Below are positions 54,444 to 63,715 of a DNA stretch of 64,000 bases, piece by piece; positions within the stretch are counted from its first letter, which is position 1, and the number at the start of each line of letters is the position of its first letter. This stretch comes from Anaerococcus vaginalis. GTDB lineage: Bacteria > Bacillota > Clostridia > Tissierellales > Peptoniphilaceae. The translations under genes and the position numbers were made by a program. The stretch lies in NCBI RefSeq assembly GCF_000307225.1, contig NZ_HE978616.1, positions 13,124 to 77,123 of the forward strand. Direction: 5' to 3'. The notes beneath the pieces are model-generated. The model did not search any database. It worked only from the letters and a program-made list of their open reading frames with translations, and was not told the DNA's origin.

Positions 54444-54610
54444 ATTCCAAGGGGCAAGGTCCAAATTTAAACCTACAACATTTATAAGGGATTGCGGAGT
54501 TTTGACTTTGATGGCAAGCCTCCCTTGAGTGGAAGTCAGAAATTTTAAACAGCAAACCCACCTTCACGTAAGCGAAGGTATTAAATAATAGGACCGCCTT
54601 GGATTTTTTT
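54444..54610 (+). ncRNA. ssrS: Structured RNA, probably 6S RNA
   Basis: About 165 bases with its own promoter and a T-run end. The ends pair: TCCAAGG with CCTTGGA and, after an internal loop, GGTCC with GGACC, forming a long closing stem. Inside are TGACTT/AAGTCA and a small ACCTTC/GAAGGT hairpin on the 3' side of a large bubble. Length, single rod-like fold and side hairpin resemble Firmicute 6S RNA, which binds housekeeping RNA polymerase. No open frame or ribosome site. The RNA gene is well supported; the 6S label is moderate. Confidence 0.6.
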
Positions 54611-54682
54611 ATTTTTGTTATTTTTATTTAATATAGGGTATAAATTTATAGAATGAACATATAAAAAAGTAAGGAGATTAAA

Positions 54683-55234
54683 ATGAGTATAGCTGATTAT
54701 ATTGAAAGTAAAGCACTAAGAAAACAAAGAGAAATTAAATATGAAATTTGGAAAGCAAAAAATCGTGATCATAGAATGAGAGCCCAAGGAGCTTTTGTTG
54801 GAGCTGTTGCAGGAATTGCAGCTGGTTTATTGCTTGCTCCAAAATCTGGTAAAGATTTAAGAGAAGATATTAAAAATTCTGTAGATAATACAATTAATCA
54901 AGTTAAAGATACAACAAATGAATTTGTAGAAAATGCAAAAGATTCTTATGCTGGATTTAAGGATAGAGCTTATACAGAACTTCAACCTATTGAAGAAGGT
55001 TTTGAAGAGGGTAAAAATGTAGTTAAAAAAACTATTGAAAAAACAAAAGAAAATTTAAAAGAAAATGCAAAAGATGTAAAAGATGAAGCTGAAAAATTAA
55101 AACAAGAGGCTAAAGACGCAGCAAAAGAAGTTGGAAAAGACATTAAAGAAGGCAAAGAAGAAGTAAAAGAAGTAGCTAAAGATACTAAAAAGAAAGCTGG
55201 AGAAGTAAAAAGAGCTGAAGAAAAAAATAAGTAA
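54683..55234 (+). CDS. YtxH domain protein
   Basis: A 183-residue protein with a glycine/alanine-rich hydrophobic segment at about 38-56 (GAFVGAVAGIAAGLLLAPKS plus GKDLREDI), the YtxH hallmark. The rest is a long Lys/Glu-rich helical tail of repeated KEAKDxAKE-like units (about 110-183), likely coiled or extended. YtxH proteins appear in envelope stress operons with DUF948 partners, as here. Strong AAGGAGA ribosome site. Confidence 0.85.
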   Translation: MSIADYIESKALRKQREIKYEIWKAKNRDHRMRAQGAFVGAVAGIAAGLLLAPKSGKDLREDIKNSVDNTINQVKDTTNEFVENAKDSYAGFKDRAYTELQPIEEGFEEGKNVVKKTIEKTKENLKENAKDVKDEAEKLKQEAKDAAKEVGKDIKEGKEEVKEVAKDTKKKAGEVKRAEEKNK

Positions 55235-55244
55235 GGGGTAGATA

Positions 55245-55688
55245 ATGGTTACCATAAATTTAAGATTAATAGGAGATATTATCTTATTGTTAGTAGGCAT
55301 AATCGCTATAATATTTCTTGCATTATTTTTGAAAAAAGCATCAGGCTTGGTAGAATCAATTCAAAAAATTGTAGATAAAAATGAAAGCAACTTAGATGAT
55401 GTTATAAACAAATTACCATCCTTAGTTGATCAAGCAAATATTTTAGTAGAAAACGTAAATGGATTAGTTTCTGATCCAAACTTAAAGATGGCTATATCTA
55501 ATGCAAATTTAGCTATCTCTAATGTGAGTGATATTACTGTTGATATAAAAGATACAGTAAACTATTTTGGAGAAAGCGTAATTGATACAACTGATACATT
55601 TGGAGAAGGAATTGCTTCAATAAATGATTATGCCTCATTAATTATGGACGTATTCGACATAGTTAAAAGTGTAATATCAGGAAGATAG
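55245..55688 (+). CDS. DUF948 family membrane protein (YtxG-like)
   Basis: A 147-residue protein with an N-terminal membrane helix at about 7-30 and an amphipathic helical region with heptad-like spacing (ESIQKIVDKNESNLDDVINK). This is the DUF948/YtxG pattern, paired with YtxH in Bacillus stress operons. It follows 10 bases after the YtxH gene and ends in a terminator hairpin. Function probably structural or stress related; not established. Confidence 0.78.
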   Translation: MVTINLRLIGDIILLLVGIIAIIFLALFLKKASGLVESIQKIVDKNESNLDDVINKLPSLVDQANILVENVNGLVSDPNLKMAISNANLAISNVSDITVDIKDTVNYFGESVIDTTDTFGEGIASINDYASLIMDVFDIVKSVISGR

Positions 55689-55712
55689 GCCATCAGATGA
55701 TGGCCTTTATTA
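55688..55712 (+). terminator. Terminator after the YtxH-DUF948 pair
   Basis: GGCCATCA-GA-TGATGGCC followed by a T-rich stretch; the stem begins in the stop codon. Confidence 0.75.
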
Positions 55713-55735
55713 TTGTTTAAGTGAAAGGAGATTTT

Positions 55736-56743
55736 ATGGCACAACCCACAATAAAAGATGTCGCAAAACTTGCAGGTGTTTCAATATCCACTGTATCAAG
55801 AGTAATGAATGATTCAAAGCCTGTTAGTCCAGAAGCAAGAAAAAAAGTACTAGATGCAATAAATAAATTAGACTTTAAGCCTAATGAATTAGCAAGAAGT
55901 TTAGTTATGAAAAAATCTAACCTTATTGGAGTAATAGTTGAGGATATTGGAATTGAATATATGGCTCAACTAATTAGAGGCGTTGAAGAAATTGGACATT
56001 TGTATAAATACGATATAATTCTTTCAAGTACTTATGGTGATGATAATGCTTTAGAAAATGCAATAGACTTTTTGTCTACAAAACAAGTTGAAGGAATTGT
56101 AGTAATTAGCGAAGATATTTCAGCAGAAATATTAGTAAAATTAAGAGATAACAAGATTCCATATTTATTATTAGATAAATTCCATGATTTCAAAAAAATA
56201 AATACAGTAAAAATAGACTATGAAGAAGAAGAATACAAATTAACAAAATTTTTGTATGAACAAGGACATAAAAATATAGCTTATGTTACATTAAAAGAAC
56301 ATAATTATTTAACAGATGTAAAAATTTCTGGATATGAAAGATTTATTAATGAAAATAATTTGAAATCTATTATTATAGAAGCTGATGGAAAATCTAGTGA
56401 TGATGGGTATAATATAGGAAAAGAGGTTATATCTCAAGCTAAAAAAGAAAAGGTTAGTGCTATAAGCTTTTATAATGATCAAACCGCTGTAGGATTTATT
56501 TCTTATTGCTACGATAATAATGTAAAAATTCCTGAAGATTATTCGGTAGTAGGATTTGGAAATTTTGAAATATCAAGAGTATATAGGCCAAAATTAACTA
56601 CAGTTTCTATACCGAATTATGATATAGGAGCTATAGGAATAAGAGCTTTAATCAAAAGAATTAGAGGGGAAGAAGATATACTTGAAAAAGATTGGATATT
56701 GGATGCCCAATTAATTGAAAGAGATAGTACAAAAAAGCATTAG
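55736..56743 (+). CDS. ccpA: LacI family regulator, CcpA-like
   Basis: About 335 residues. The DNA-binding domain TIKDVAKLAGVSISTVSRVM is typical LacI with the hinge FKPNELARSLVMKKS, then a periplasmic-binding-like core. It directly precedes ptsH and ptsI, whose HPr has Ser46, so a CcpA role in catabolite control with HPr-Ser-P is likely. The start ATG at 55736 follows GAAAGGAG; an in-frame start at 55721 lies in the terminator flank. True cre sites were not identified with confidence. Confidence 0.82.
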   Translation: MAQPTIKDVAKLAGVSISTVSRVMNDSKPVSPEARKKVLDAINKLDFKPNELARSLVMKKSNLIGVIVEDIGIEYMAQLIRGVEEIGHLYKYDIILSSTYGDDNALENAIDFLSTKQVEGIVVISEDISAEILVKLRDNKIPYLLLDKFHDFKKINTVKIDYEEEEYKLTKFLYEQGHKNIAYVTLKEHNYLTDVKISGYERFINENNLKSIIIEADGKSSDDGYNIGKEVISQAKKEKVSAISFYNDQTAVGFISYCYDNNVKIPEDYSVVGFGNFEISRVYRPKLTTVSIPNYDIGAIGIRALIKRIRGEEDILEKDWILDAQLIERDSTKKH

Positions 56744-56799
56744 TTGAATGTAACTTATTTTAATGTTAAAATAATAATATAATAATTTAGGAGGCAAAT

Positions 56800-57060
56800 A
56801 TGGCAGAAAGAAAAATTATTGTAACTAACGAGACAGGTCTTCATGCTAGACCAGCAGCATCATTGGTTCAATTTGTAAAAAATTACCCAGGTGATGTAAA
56901 ATTAGTTAAAGATGGCAAAGAAGCTAACGCAAAAAGCATATTCAATGTTATGAGTCTTGGAATTTCAAAAGGAACAGAAATCGGAATCATAGTTGAAGGT
57001 GAAGGCGAAGAAGAATTTGCAGATAAATTAACTGATTTTATAGACAACTTATCAGAATAA
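56800..57060 (+). CDS. ptsH: Phosphocarrier protein HPr
   Basis: An 86-residue HPr. The active His is in ETGLHARPAASLVQF (His 15), and the regulatory Ser is in NAKSIFNVMSLGIS (Ser 46), so both PTS transfer and HPr kinase control look possible. TAGGAGG ribosome site. It should phosphorylate DhaM encoded at 24 kb, besides sugar permeases elsewhere. Confidence 0.97.
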   Translation: MAERKIIVTNETGLHARPAASLVQFVKNYPGDVKLVKDGKEANAKSIFNVMSLGISKGTEIGIIVEGEGEEEFADKLTDFIDNLSE

Positions 57061-57066
57061 TTATTA

Positions 57067-57087
57067 AGGGGTACTTTTTGTACCCCT
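57067..57087 (+). promoter_or_regulatory. Hairpin between ptsH and ptsI
   Basis: AGGGGTAC-TTTTT-GTACCCCT is a perfect 8-bp stem with only a weak AT tail. It may attenuate read-through or set the HPr to enzyme I ratio; it is not a convincing full terminator. Confidence 0.5.
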
Positions 57088-57119
57088 ATATTTATATAAA
57101 TAGAAAGGAAATTTAAGAT

Positions 57120-58830
57120 ATGGCGGAAAAATTAAAGGGCATTATAGCATCAAATGGAGTTGCTATAGGCAAACTTTTCCTATTTGATAAAGAAGAACTA
57201 GTTATTGATAAAATTACCATAAAAGATGAAGAAAAAAATCTACACATAAAAAAGGTAGAAGATGCTATCAGCTCCTATTTTACAGATTTGGATAATAAAG
57301 AAAAAAATGAAAAAAACGAAGAAGTTTTAAATATAGTAAGAGCTCATAAAGAATTGTTACAAGATCCATATTTTTCTGATACTATAAAAGAAAAAATCCA
57401 AAATGAAAATAAAAATGCCGAGCTTGCTACAAGTGAAACAGTAACTCAAATGGTAATGGTTATGTCAGCTCTTGAAGATGAATATTTAAAAGAAAGAGCT
57501 GATGATTATAAAGATATAGGGTTTCAAGTTCTTTGCAAAATAAAAAATCTAGTACCTAAAGATTTATCAAAATTAGATGAAGAATGCATAGTTATTTCTA
57601 AAGAATTGACTCCTTCTGACACATCTAATATGGATAAAGAAAAAGTTTTAGGTTTTGCAACTGATCTTGGTGGCAAAACATCTCACGTTTCAATTATTGC
57701 ACAAAATTTAGATATACCTGCCCTTGTTGGTATGCAAGATGTTTCTACAAAAATTAAGGGTGATGAGATGGCTATAATTGATGGAAATAAAGGCTTATTA
57801 ATTATAAACCCTAGTCAAGAAGAAATAGAAGAATATAGAAATCTTATAGAAAAAGAAAAAGAAGAAAGACAAAGACTTGAAAAAGTTAAAAATTTACAAG
57901 CTAAAACTTTAGATGGAAAAGTTTGTGAAGTTTCTGCAAATATTGGAAATATTGAAGATTTAAAAGTTGCAATTGAACATGGTTGCGATGGCGTTGGATT
58001 GTTTAGAACAGAATTTCTTTATATGGAAAATGATCATTTTCCAACCGAAGAAGAACAATATAAAGTTTATAAAGAAGCAACACAAATGCTTGGACAAAAA
58101 CCTTTAGTTGTAAGAACACTTGATATAGGTGGCGATAAGGGACTTGATTATTACGATTTTCCAAAAGAAGAAAATCCATTTTTGGGTTATAGGGCAATTA
58201 GATTTTGCTTAGATCACCAAGATATTTTTAAAGCTCAATTAAGAGCCTTGCTTAGAGCATCAGCTTTCGGAAATTTAAAAATAATGCTTCCTTATGTAAT
58301 TTCAACCGATGAAATAAAACAAACTAGAGAAATTCTTGAAGAGTTGAAAAAAAGATCTTGATGAAAAAAATATTGCTTATAACAAAGATATTGACCTTGG
58401 AATAATGGTAGAAACTTCTGCTTCAGTAATTATGGCTGATAAATTGATAAAATATTCTGATTTCTTTTCAATAGGTACAAATGACCTTACCCAATATACT
58501 CTTGCTTGTGATAGGGGAAATGAAAATATTTCAGATATTTATAATAACTTTAATCCAGCTGTAATAAGATCAATAAAACATGTTATTGATGAAAGTCACA
58601 AGGCTGGAAAATGGACGGGAATGTGTGGACAATTTGCATCTGATACAAAGGCTACAAAATTATTATTAGGGCTTGGTTTAGATGAATTTTCAGGTTCTGC
58701 CTCAAAACTTCCAAAAGTAAAAGACATAATTAGAAATTCTAATTTTAAAGAAGAAGAAAAATTTGCATTAGGTATTTTAGATTTAGAAGATGTTAAAGAG
58801 GTTGAGGAGGCAATTGAAAAACATAGTTAA
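57120..58830 (+). CDS. ptsI: PTS enzyme I, 1-base frameshift
   Basis: About 569 residues. The phosphohistidine loop is DLGGKTSHVSIIAQNL, the PEP-binding barrel has GVGLFRTEFLYME and RTLDIGGDKGLDYY, and later FFSIGTNDLTQYTLACDRGN. The frame breaks in the 7-A run 58347-58353: removing one A joins EELKK to DLDEKNIAYNKDIDLGIMVE. It takes phosphate from PEP to HPr. One oddity is GMCGQFASD near the C-terminus, where the family normally has GMCGEMAGD; the Cys is kept but the next Glu is Gln. Confidence 0.95.
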
Positions 58831-59750
58831 TGGATGAAAAAATGAAAGATAATTCTCTTGATATTATTAAAAGAACCAAATTCTTCGCTGATAAAATTAA
58901 TAATATTTCTTTAACAGAAGAAATTTCATCAAATAAAACAAGGGTGCTTTTGGACAATAAACCTTATGTTTTAGGTCTTTATCCAATCAATTATTTTGAT
59001 AAATTAAAAAAAGAAAAAATAATTAATGAATATCTTAAGAATATAGATTCATTAGATACTCTGGATTTATACGAAATTGGAATTATGCCAGATATAAATA
59101 AATCATATAAGATTTTTGAGTATAGAGATGAAATTTCCTTGGGAGAATATTTAGATAAAGTTAGCAAAGATGAAGTCTATAAAATTGGAGAAAAATTTGG
59201 AGAAATTTTAAAAAATATCCATATCAAAAAAATTGAAAATCATAATTGCTTTGATTGGTATAAAAATATAGAAACGAAAGTTAATTTCCTACTTTATAGA
59301 CATGGTTTAAGTAAAATTAGCGATAATAATGATTATATTCTAATAGACTATTTATCTACTAATAAATATATTTGTAAAAATACAGCTTTAAACCCATTAT
59401 ATCAAAATATAAATGAAAAAAATGTTAGAATATTTGATGGAGGAGAGATAGATATAAGAGGTCTAAAAGAAATAAAAATAGGTGATGGAGTAAGTGATTT
59501 TGTAAATATTAATAAAATCGCCATAAAATATCCAGAATTTTCTAAAGGAGTGCTAGATTCATATCATAGCAATGACTTTGTTTCAAGAAAATTTTATAGG
59601 CTTTTAAGTTTTTACCAAGTTTATTTTGTCTTAGAATCCTTAGTTGATATAAGAGAAAAGAAAAATTCATATTTGAACGAGCATGAAATTGAAGAAATTT
59701 TTAAAATGTATGATAATTTTTCAGAAATAATTCCTTCATGGGCAAAATAG
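58830..59750 (+). CDS. APH/kinase-fold protein without the catalytic loop (candidate pseudokinase)
   Basis: A 306-residue cytoplasmic protein of aminoglycoside-phosphotransferase-like fold. The N-lobe has a beta-rich VLLDNKPYVLGLYPINY; KIGEKFGEILKNIHI is the usual helix before the C-lobe, and IGDGVSDFVNINKIAIKYPE with FSKGVLDSYHSND matches the family C-lobe. But the catalytic HGDxxxxN is NPLYQNINEKN, and the metal DxD/DFG site reads FDGGE. The gene starts inside the ptsI stop (TAATG), so it is coupled to it. I cannot name a substrate; a PTS-linked accessory role is positional inference only. Confidence 0.6.
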   Translation: MDEKMKDNSLDIIKRTKFFADKINNISLTEEISSNKTRVLLDNKPYVLGLYPINYFDKLKKEKIINEYLKNIDSLDTLDLYEIGIMPDINKSYKIFEYRDEISLGEYLDKVSKDEVYKIGEKFGEILKNIHIKKIENHNCFDWYKNIETKVNFLLYRHGLSKISDNNDYILIDYLSTNKYICKNTALNPLYQNINEKNVRIFDGGEIDIRGLKEIKIGDGVSDFVNINKIAIKYPEFSKGVLDSYHSNDFVSRKFYRLLSFYQVYFVLESLVDIREKKNSYLNEHEIEEIFKMYDNFSEIIPSWAK

Positions 59751-59759
59751 AATATAAGT

Positions 59760-59792
59760 TAGGGCTAAGAATTTTTCTTAGCTCTTTTTATT
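59760..59792 (+). terminator. Rho-independent terminator
   Basis: AGGGCTAAGA and TCTTAGCTCT around ATTTT, followed by a T-rich tail, after the APH-fold gene. Confidence 0.85.
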
Positions 59793-59883
59793 TTTCAAAA
59801 ATAAAATTTAGCTAATTACTTTATTGAATGAAGTAAAAAATATGATAAAATTTATATAAATATTTACAAAAGGAAAAGATGCT

Positions 59884-60733
59884 ATGGTAAAAAATTTAAA
59901 AAACTTTTAATATAGTTTTTAATTCTATTTTATTAGCTTTTGGCTTATATTTCTTTTTACTTCAACACAAAATTGCACCTGGTGGAGTTACAGGAATTTC
60001 TTTAATTATGGCAAATTGGCTTGATTTTTTTACAATTGGTCAGTGGTCTTTATTTTTTAATATGATTTTATTTATAATGGCTTTTTTCCTAATGGGTAAA
60101 GATTTTGGGAAAAAAACTGTCTTATCAGCCTTGATTATATCATTGGCAATAATGTTTTTTGAGAAAAAGTTTCCAAATACAATCTTAACCAATGATATTA
60201 TAGTAAATATTTTTTTTGGTGCAGGAATAGTTTCCTATGCCCTAAGTTGTATTTTTTTTAATGATGCCTCTTCAGGTGGAACAGATATAATTGCTGCTAT
60301 ATTAAATAAATATTTTAATATAACTTTAGCAAAATCTTTATTTGCTATCGATTTTTTAGTTGTAATGTTTGCAATTAAAGAATTTGGAGTTGAAATAGCA
60401 CTATATGCAATTTTATCTGTTATAATTCAATCGTTTGGTCTTAATTATTTCATTCAAGGCTTGGGAAGAAAAATCGCTATAACTGTTATTAGTGATTATA
60501 GTGGTGAAATTAATGAAATGATTTTGGGTAAATATAAAAGAGGAGTTAGTTTATATAAAGCTGAAGGTGGTTATTCACATAAACAAAGAAATATTATCTT
60601 AACTGTAGTTCCTTTCAGAAAGTATATATCTATTAGAGATGACATATTAAAAATTGATAAAAACGCATTTGTTTTTACTCATACAATCTCTGAAGTTTTG
60701 GGAGAAGGATTTACATACGAAGTTTTTGAATAA
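59884..60733 (+). CDS. YitT family membrane protein, 1-base frameshift
   Basis: About 282 residues, five membrane helices then a DUF2179 cytoplasmic domain (IAITVISDYSGEINEMILGK, RGVSLYKAEGGYSHKQRNII). APGGVTGISLIMAN and ASSGGTDIIAAILNKYFN are the YitT repeat signatures. The written start reads MVKNLKNF-stop; removing one T at 59905-59908 gives KNFNIVFNSILLAFGLYFF. The transported compound, if any, is not known. Confidence 0.85.
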
Positions 60734-60745
60734 ATGGGAGTGATT

Positions 60746-61554
60746 TTGATAAAAAAATTAAAATAAAAAGATTTAATAAAAATAAGGCATATATACAAAC
60801 TAAATTTGGTGATGCTATAATTGATAAAAATGATCTTAAAAATTATAAGCAAAATGACAAAGTAGAGTTATATATTTATTTTGACAAAGATAATACTTTA
60901 AGAGCAAGCAAAAATTTGGATTTGGAAAATAAAAAAGTATATAGTCTTAAATGTATTGACATAAAGAAAAATGGTGCATATTTTCTCTACAAAGATAAGA
61001 TAAAATTATTAATGCCTGCTAGTGAAAAGACTTATAGGGTTATAAAAGATATGACTTATCCTGTTGGAATAATGTTTGATGAGCAAAATATGCCAATTGC
61101 AACAAGTAAAATTAGAGATTTTTTATCAACTAATCATAATTTCAAAGAAAATGATATAGTCGAAGGAAGAATATATTCTATAAATAAGCACATAGGTGCT
61201 TTTGTTGCTATAAATAATCAATTTGATTCATTGATAAGGATGAAAGAATTAAAGGGAATCCATATAGAAGGTGAACTTTTAAAAGTAAGGATTAAAGAAG
61301 TTAGAGATGATGGAAAGATTGAATTATCTAGCAGAAAAAGATCCTATCTTGAAATAGATTCTGATTGCCAAAAAATATTAGATTTCCTAGAAGAAAATGA
61401 TGGTATGATAAATTTGGGAGATAAGTCTTCACCAGATAAAATTTATAAGACTTTTGGGTTTTCAAAATCAGCTTATAAAAGAGCTATAGGAAGGCTTTAT
61501 AAAGACAAATATATAAAAATTTATCCTAAAAAAATAAAATTATTGGAGATGTAA
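60746..61554 (+). CDS. S1-type RNA-binding protein of the CvfB/YitL family, 1-base frameshift
   Basis: About 269 residues. Three S1-like OB domains are followed by a winged helix (SSPDKIYKTFGFSKSAYKRA), the CvfB layout. It starts at TTG 60746 after GGGAGT; the 7-A run 60751-60757 lacks one A, after which the reading KIKIKRFNKNKAYIQTKFGD continues into YIYFDKDNTLRASKN. CvfB affects virulence gene expression in Staphylococcus; here it is probably a general RNA-binding regulator. It abuts the ppiC gene (1 base). Confidence 0.85.
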
Positions 61555-61555
61555 G

Positions 61556-62302
61556 ATGACAGAAAAAAATAATGATATATTAGCAGAAGTAAATGGAAAG
61601 AAAATTAGCCAAAAAGATGTCGTTGGCTTTATTTCTCAAATGCAGGGTGGACAACAATTTTTAAATCCACAAGGTATTCATCAAATTGCAGACGAATTAG
61701 TTAATCAAGAATTAATGTATATAGATGCGATAGAAAATAAACTTGATCAAGATAAAGAATTTACAGATCAACTTCAAATTACTAAAGAAAATATGTTGAA
61801 AAATTATGCTATGCACCTATTATTTGAAAAAATAAAGGTAAGCGATGATGAAATAAAAGAATATTATGACCATAATAAAGAAGTAGTAAAAAGACCAAAA
61901 TCCTATAAGGCAAGTCATATTTTAGTAAATGATGAACAAACAGCCAATAAAGTTTTAAATGAAATAAAAGAAGGATTAAGTTTTCAAGAAGCTGCTGATA
62001 AATATTCAAATGATAAGGCAAGCAAGGGTGGAGATTTAGGAGAATTTCCAAAAGGAGCAATGGTAAAAGAATTCGAAGAAGCTCTTGATAAGCTTAGCGA
62101 AGGAGAAATTTCAAAACCAGTAAAAACTCAATTTGGTTATCATATAATAAAACTTGATCACACTCATGATGAATATTTACCAGATTTAGACGAAATCAAA
62201 GACAGGATTCACGATACTCTTTTAATGATAAAAAGACAAGAAAAATATTTAGAAAAAACAAATAAAATAAAAGAGAAGGTAGAAGTTAAAAAGTATTATT
62301 AA
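61556..62302 (+). CDS. Parvulin-type peptidyl-prolyl isomerase, cytoplasmic
   Basis: A 248-residue protein with an SurA/PrsA-like N-terminal helical part and a parvulin domain: KASHILVNDEQTANKVLNEI, then KGGDLGEFPKGAMVKEFEEA and TQFGYHIIKLDH. There is no signal peptide or lipobox, so it differs from PrsA and probably works inside the cell as a foldase or trigger-type chaperone. It follows cvfB directly and precedes the PepD-like gene by 10 bases. Confidence 0.9.
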   Translation: MTEKNNDILAEVNGKKISQKDVVGFISQMQGGQQFLNPQGIHQIADELVNQELMYIDAIENKLDQDKEFTDQLQITKENMLKNYAMHLLFEKIKVSDDEIKEYYDHNKEVVKRPKSYKASHILVNDEQTANKVLNEIKEGLSFQEAADKYSNDKASKGGDLGEFPKGAMVKEFEEALDKLSEGEISKPVKTQFGYHIIKLDHTHDEYLPDLDEIKDRIHDTLLMIKRQEKYLEKTNKIKEKVEVKKYY

Positions 62303-62312
62303 AGGTATTTAT

Positions 62313-63713
62313 ATGGAAAAATCAAACTATTCCTACAAGATAAAAGCTATAATAAAAGATTTGGGTGATTATATAAAGGTAATTGATGATAAAAAATCAC
62401 TTATTAAATTTGTCTTGTCAAAAGCAAAAGAAAAAAGACTAACAATACTTTTAGTTAAAGATTGTTATTATATAAAAAATGAAAATGCAAAGGCAGTTTT
62501 GCATCTTAATATAAGTGATAAAATAAATTCATTATCATTTATTAAATTTAAAGATGAAGATGAATCATCTTTTGAAACAAACCTAAACCCAACTGAAATA
62601 AGTGGTGTTTTGTCAATAGTTATGCTTTTAGAAGAGGGGATAAACAATTTTGATATTTTATTAACTAATAATTATATAAATGATTATAATAAAGATTTTT
62701 CTGTATTAAAATCAGTAATAAGATCTAAGAATATTATTAACTTAAACTTAAATGAATCCGATTGTGTTGCCGAAAGTTTCGCATCTCACACTATAAGCAC
62801 AGTAGAAATTCCTGTAGATAGAAAAGAGATTGACGAAAGCACTTTTCTACAAGAGCATTACATATATAGGATAAGCTTGAGAAATATTATAGAAAATAAT
62901 TTTTCTAGGGATGTTGATAATATTTTTAAAAATCCAATCAAGATGTTAGTAAGCTTTCTTAGAAAGATAAAGGCAAAAGTTGACTTAGATGTAGTTGATT
63001 TGGTTGGTGGAAGCGAATATGATAAAATCCCTTCTTATTCTTATATCGACTTGATATGTAAAAAAGAATTTGAAAATGATTTATTAGATGTTTTTAACTT
63101 GATAGTTAGCGAATATCTTTCCACAAATTTAAGAATTGAGCCAAATTTAAAATTTGATATAAAAAGAATAAATAAATTAAAATTTAATCCTATGACTCAA
63201 AAATCTTATGAACATATATCATCTTTTATAGAATTATGTTTAAATGGAACTTATTCAGTCGATAGTAATACAAAAACAACTATAGCATCTTCAATTTTAA
63301 CAAGGATAAGAACATCAATTTATAAATTAAATGTAGTTATGATTTTTAGATCTTTATCAGAAGAGAGTCTAAATCAAATGTTTGATAAAACTAAGTTAGC
63401 TAGTGATATTAATGGAGGAGAATTTATAAATAGATTGTCAATTCCTTCATGGCAAAATAAAAATAATAATTTGGCAATAATATTTAAAGATGCTTATGAC
63501 CATTTATTTAAAACAAATTTAAAGATAATAAAAACACAATATTCTTTAGACTGCAACTTAATTTTTTATAAATTTGATGTTAATATGATTTCAATTGGGG
63601 TAAAATATAAACAAGTAGATATGAAAAAATCTGCTTGTGATTTTAAAGATAATTTAAAAACATTTTCTTTAATAAAAGAAGTTTTATTTAGACTAGATAA
63701 AAATTTGGAGTAG
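62313..63713 (+). CDS. PepD-like protein without metal ligands (candidate pseudopeptidase)
   Basis: 466 residues, exactly the length of PepD at 36.9 kb, and collinear with it. Matches to that PepD: IPSWQNK for YPGWEYK, AYDHLFKTNLKII for VYKEFEGKEFDTI, VNMISIGVKY for LDIISIGPNI, and RSLSEESLNQM for RSSENHVLEEL. The metal and catalytic motifs are all replaced: GHMDMV by LNISDK, GADNGIAVAM by NPTEISGVLSIVM, TEEET by NNYIN, HAGLECG by QYSLDCN, and GAHSPEE by VDMKKSACD. The frame is intact. It is cotranscribed with ppiC. A binding, regulatory or structural role is inferred; family assignment rests on hand alignment. Confidence 0.6.
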   Translation: MEKSNYSYKIKAIIKDLGDYIKVIDDKKSLIKFVLSKAKEKRLTILLVKDCYYIKNENAKAVLHLNISDKINSLSFIKFKDEDESSFETNLNPTEISGVLSIVMLLEEGINNFDILLTNNYINDYNKDFSVLKSVIRSKNIINLNLNESDCVAESFASHTISTVEIPVDRKEIDESTFLQEHYIYRISLRNIIENNFSRDVDNIFKNPIKMLVSFLRKIKAKVDLDVVDLVGGSEYDKIPSYSYIDLICKKEFENDLLDVFNLIVSEYLSTNLRIEPNLKFDIKRINKLKFNPMTQKSYEHISSFIELCLNGTYSVDSNTKTTIASSILTRIRTSIYKLNVVMIFRSLSEESLNQMFDKTKLASDINGGEFINRLSIPSWQNKNNNLAIIFKDAYDHLFKTNLKIIKTQYSLDCNLIFYKFDVNMISIGVKYKQVDMKKSACDFKDNLKTFSLIKEVLFRLDKNLE

Positions 63714-63715
63714 AT

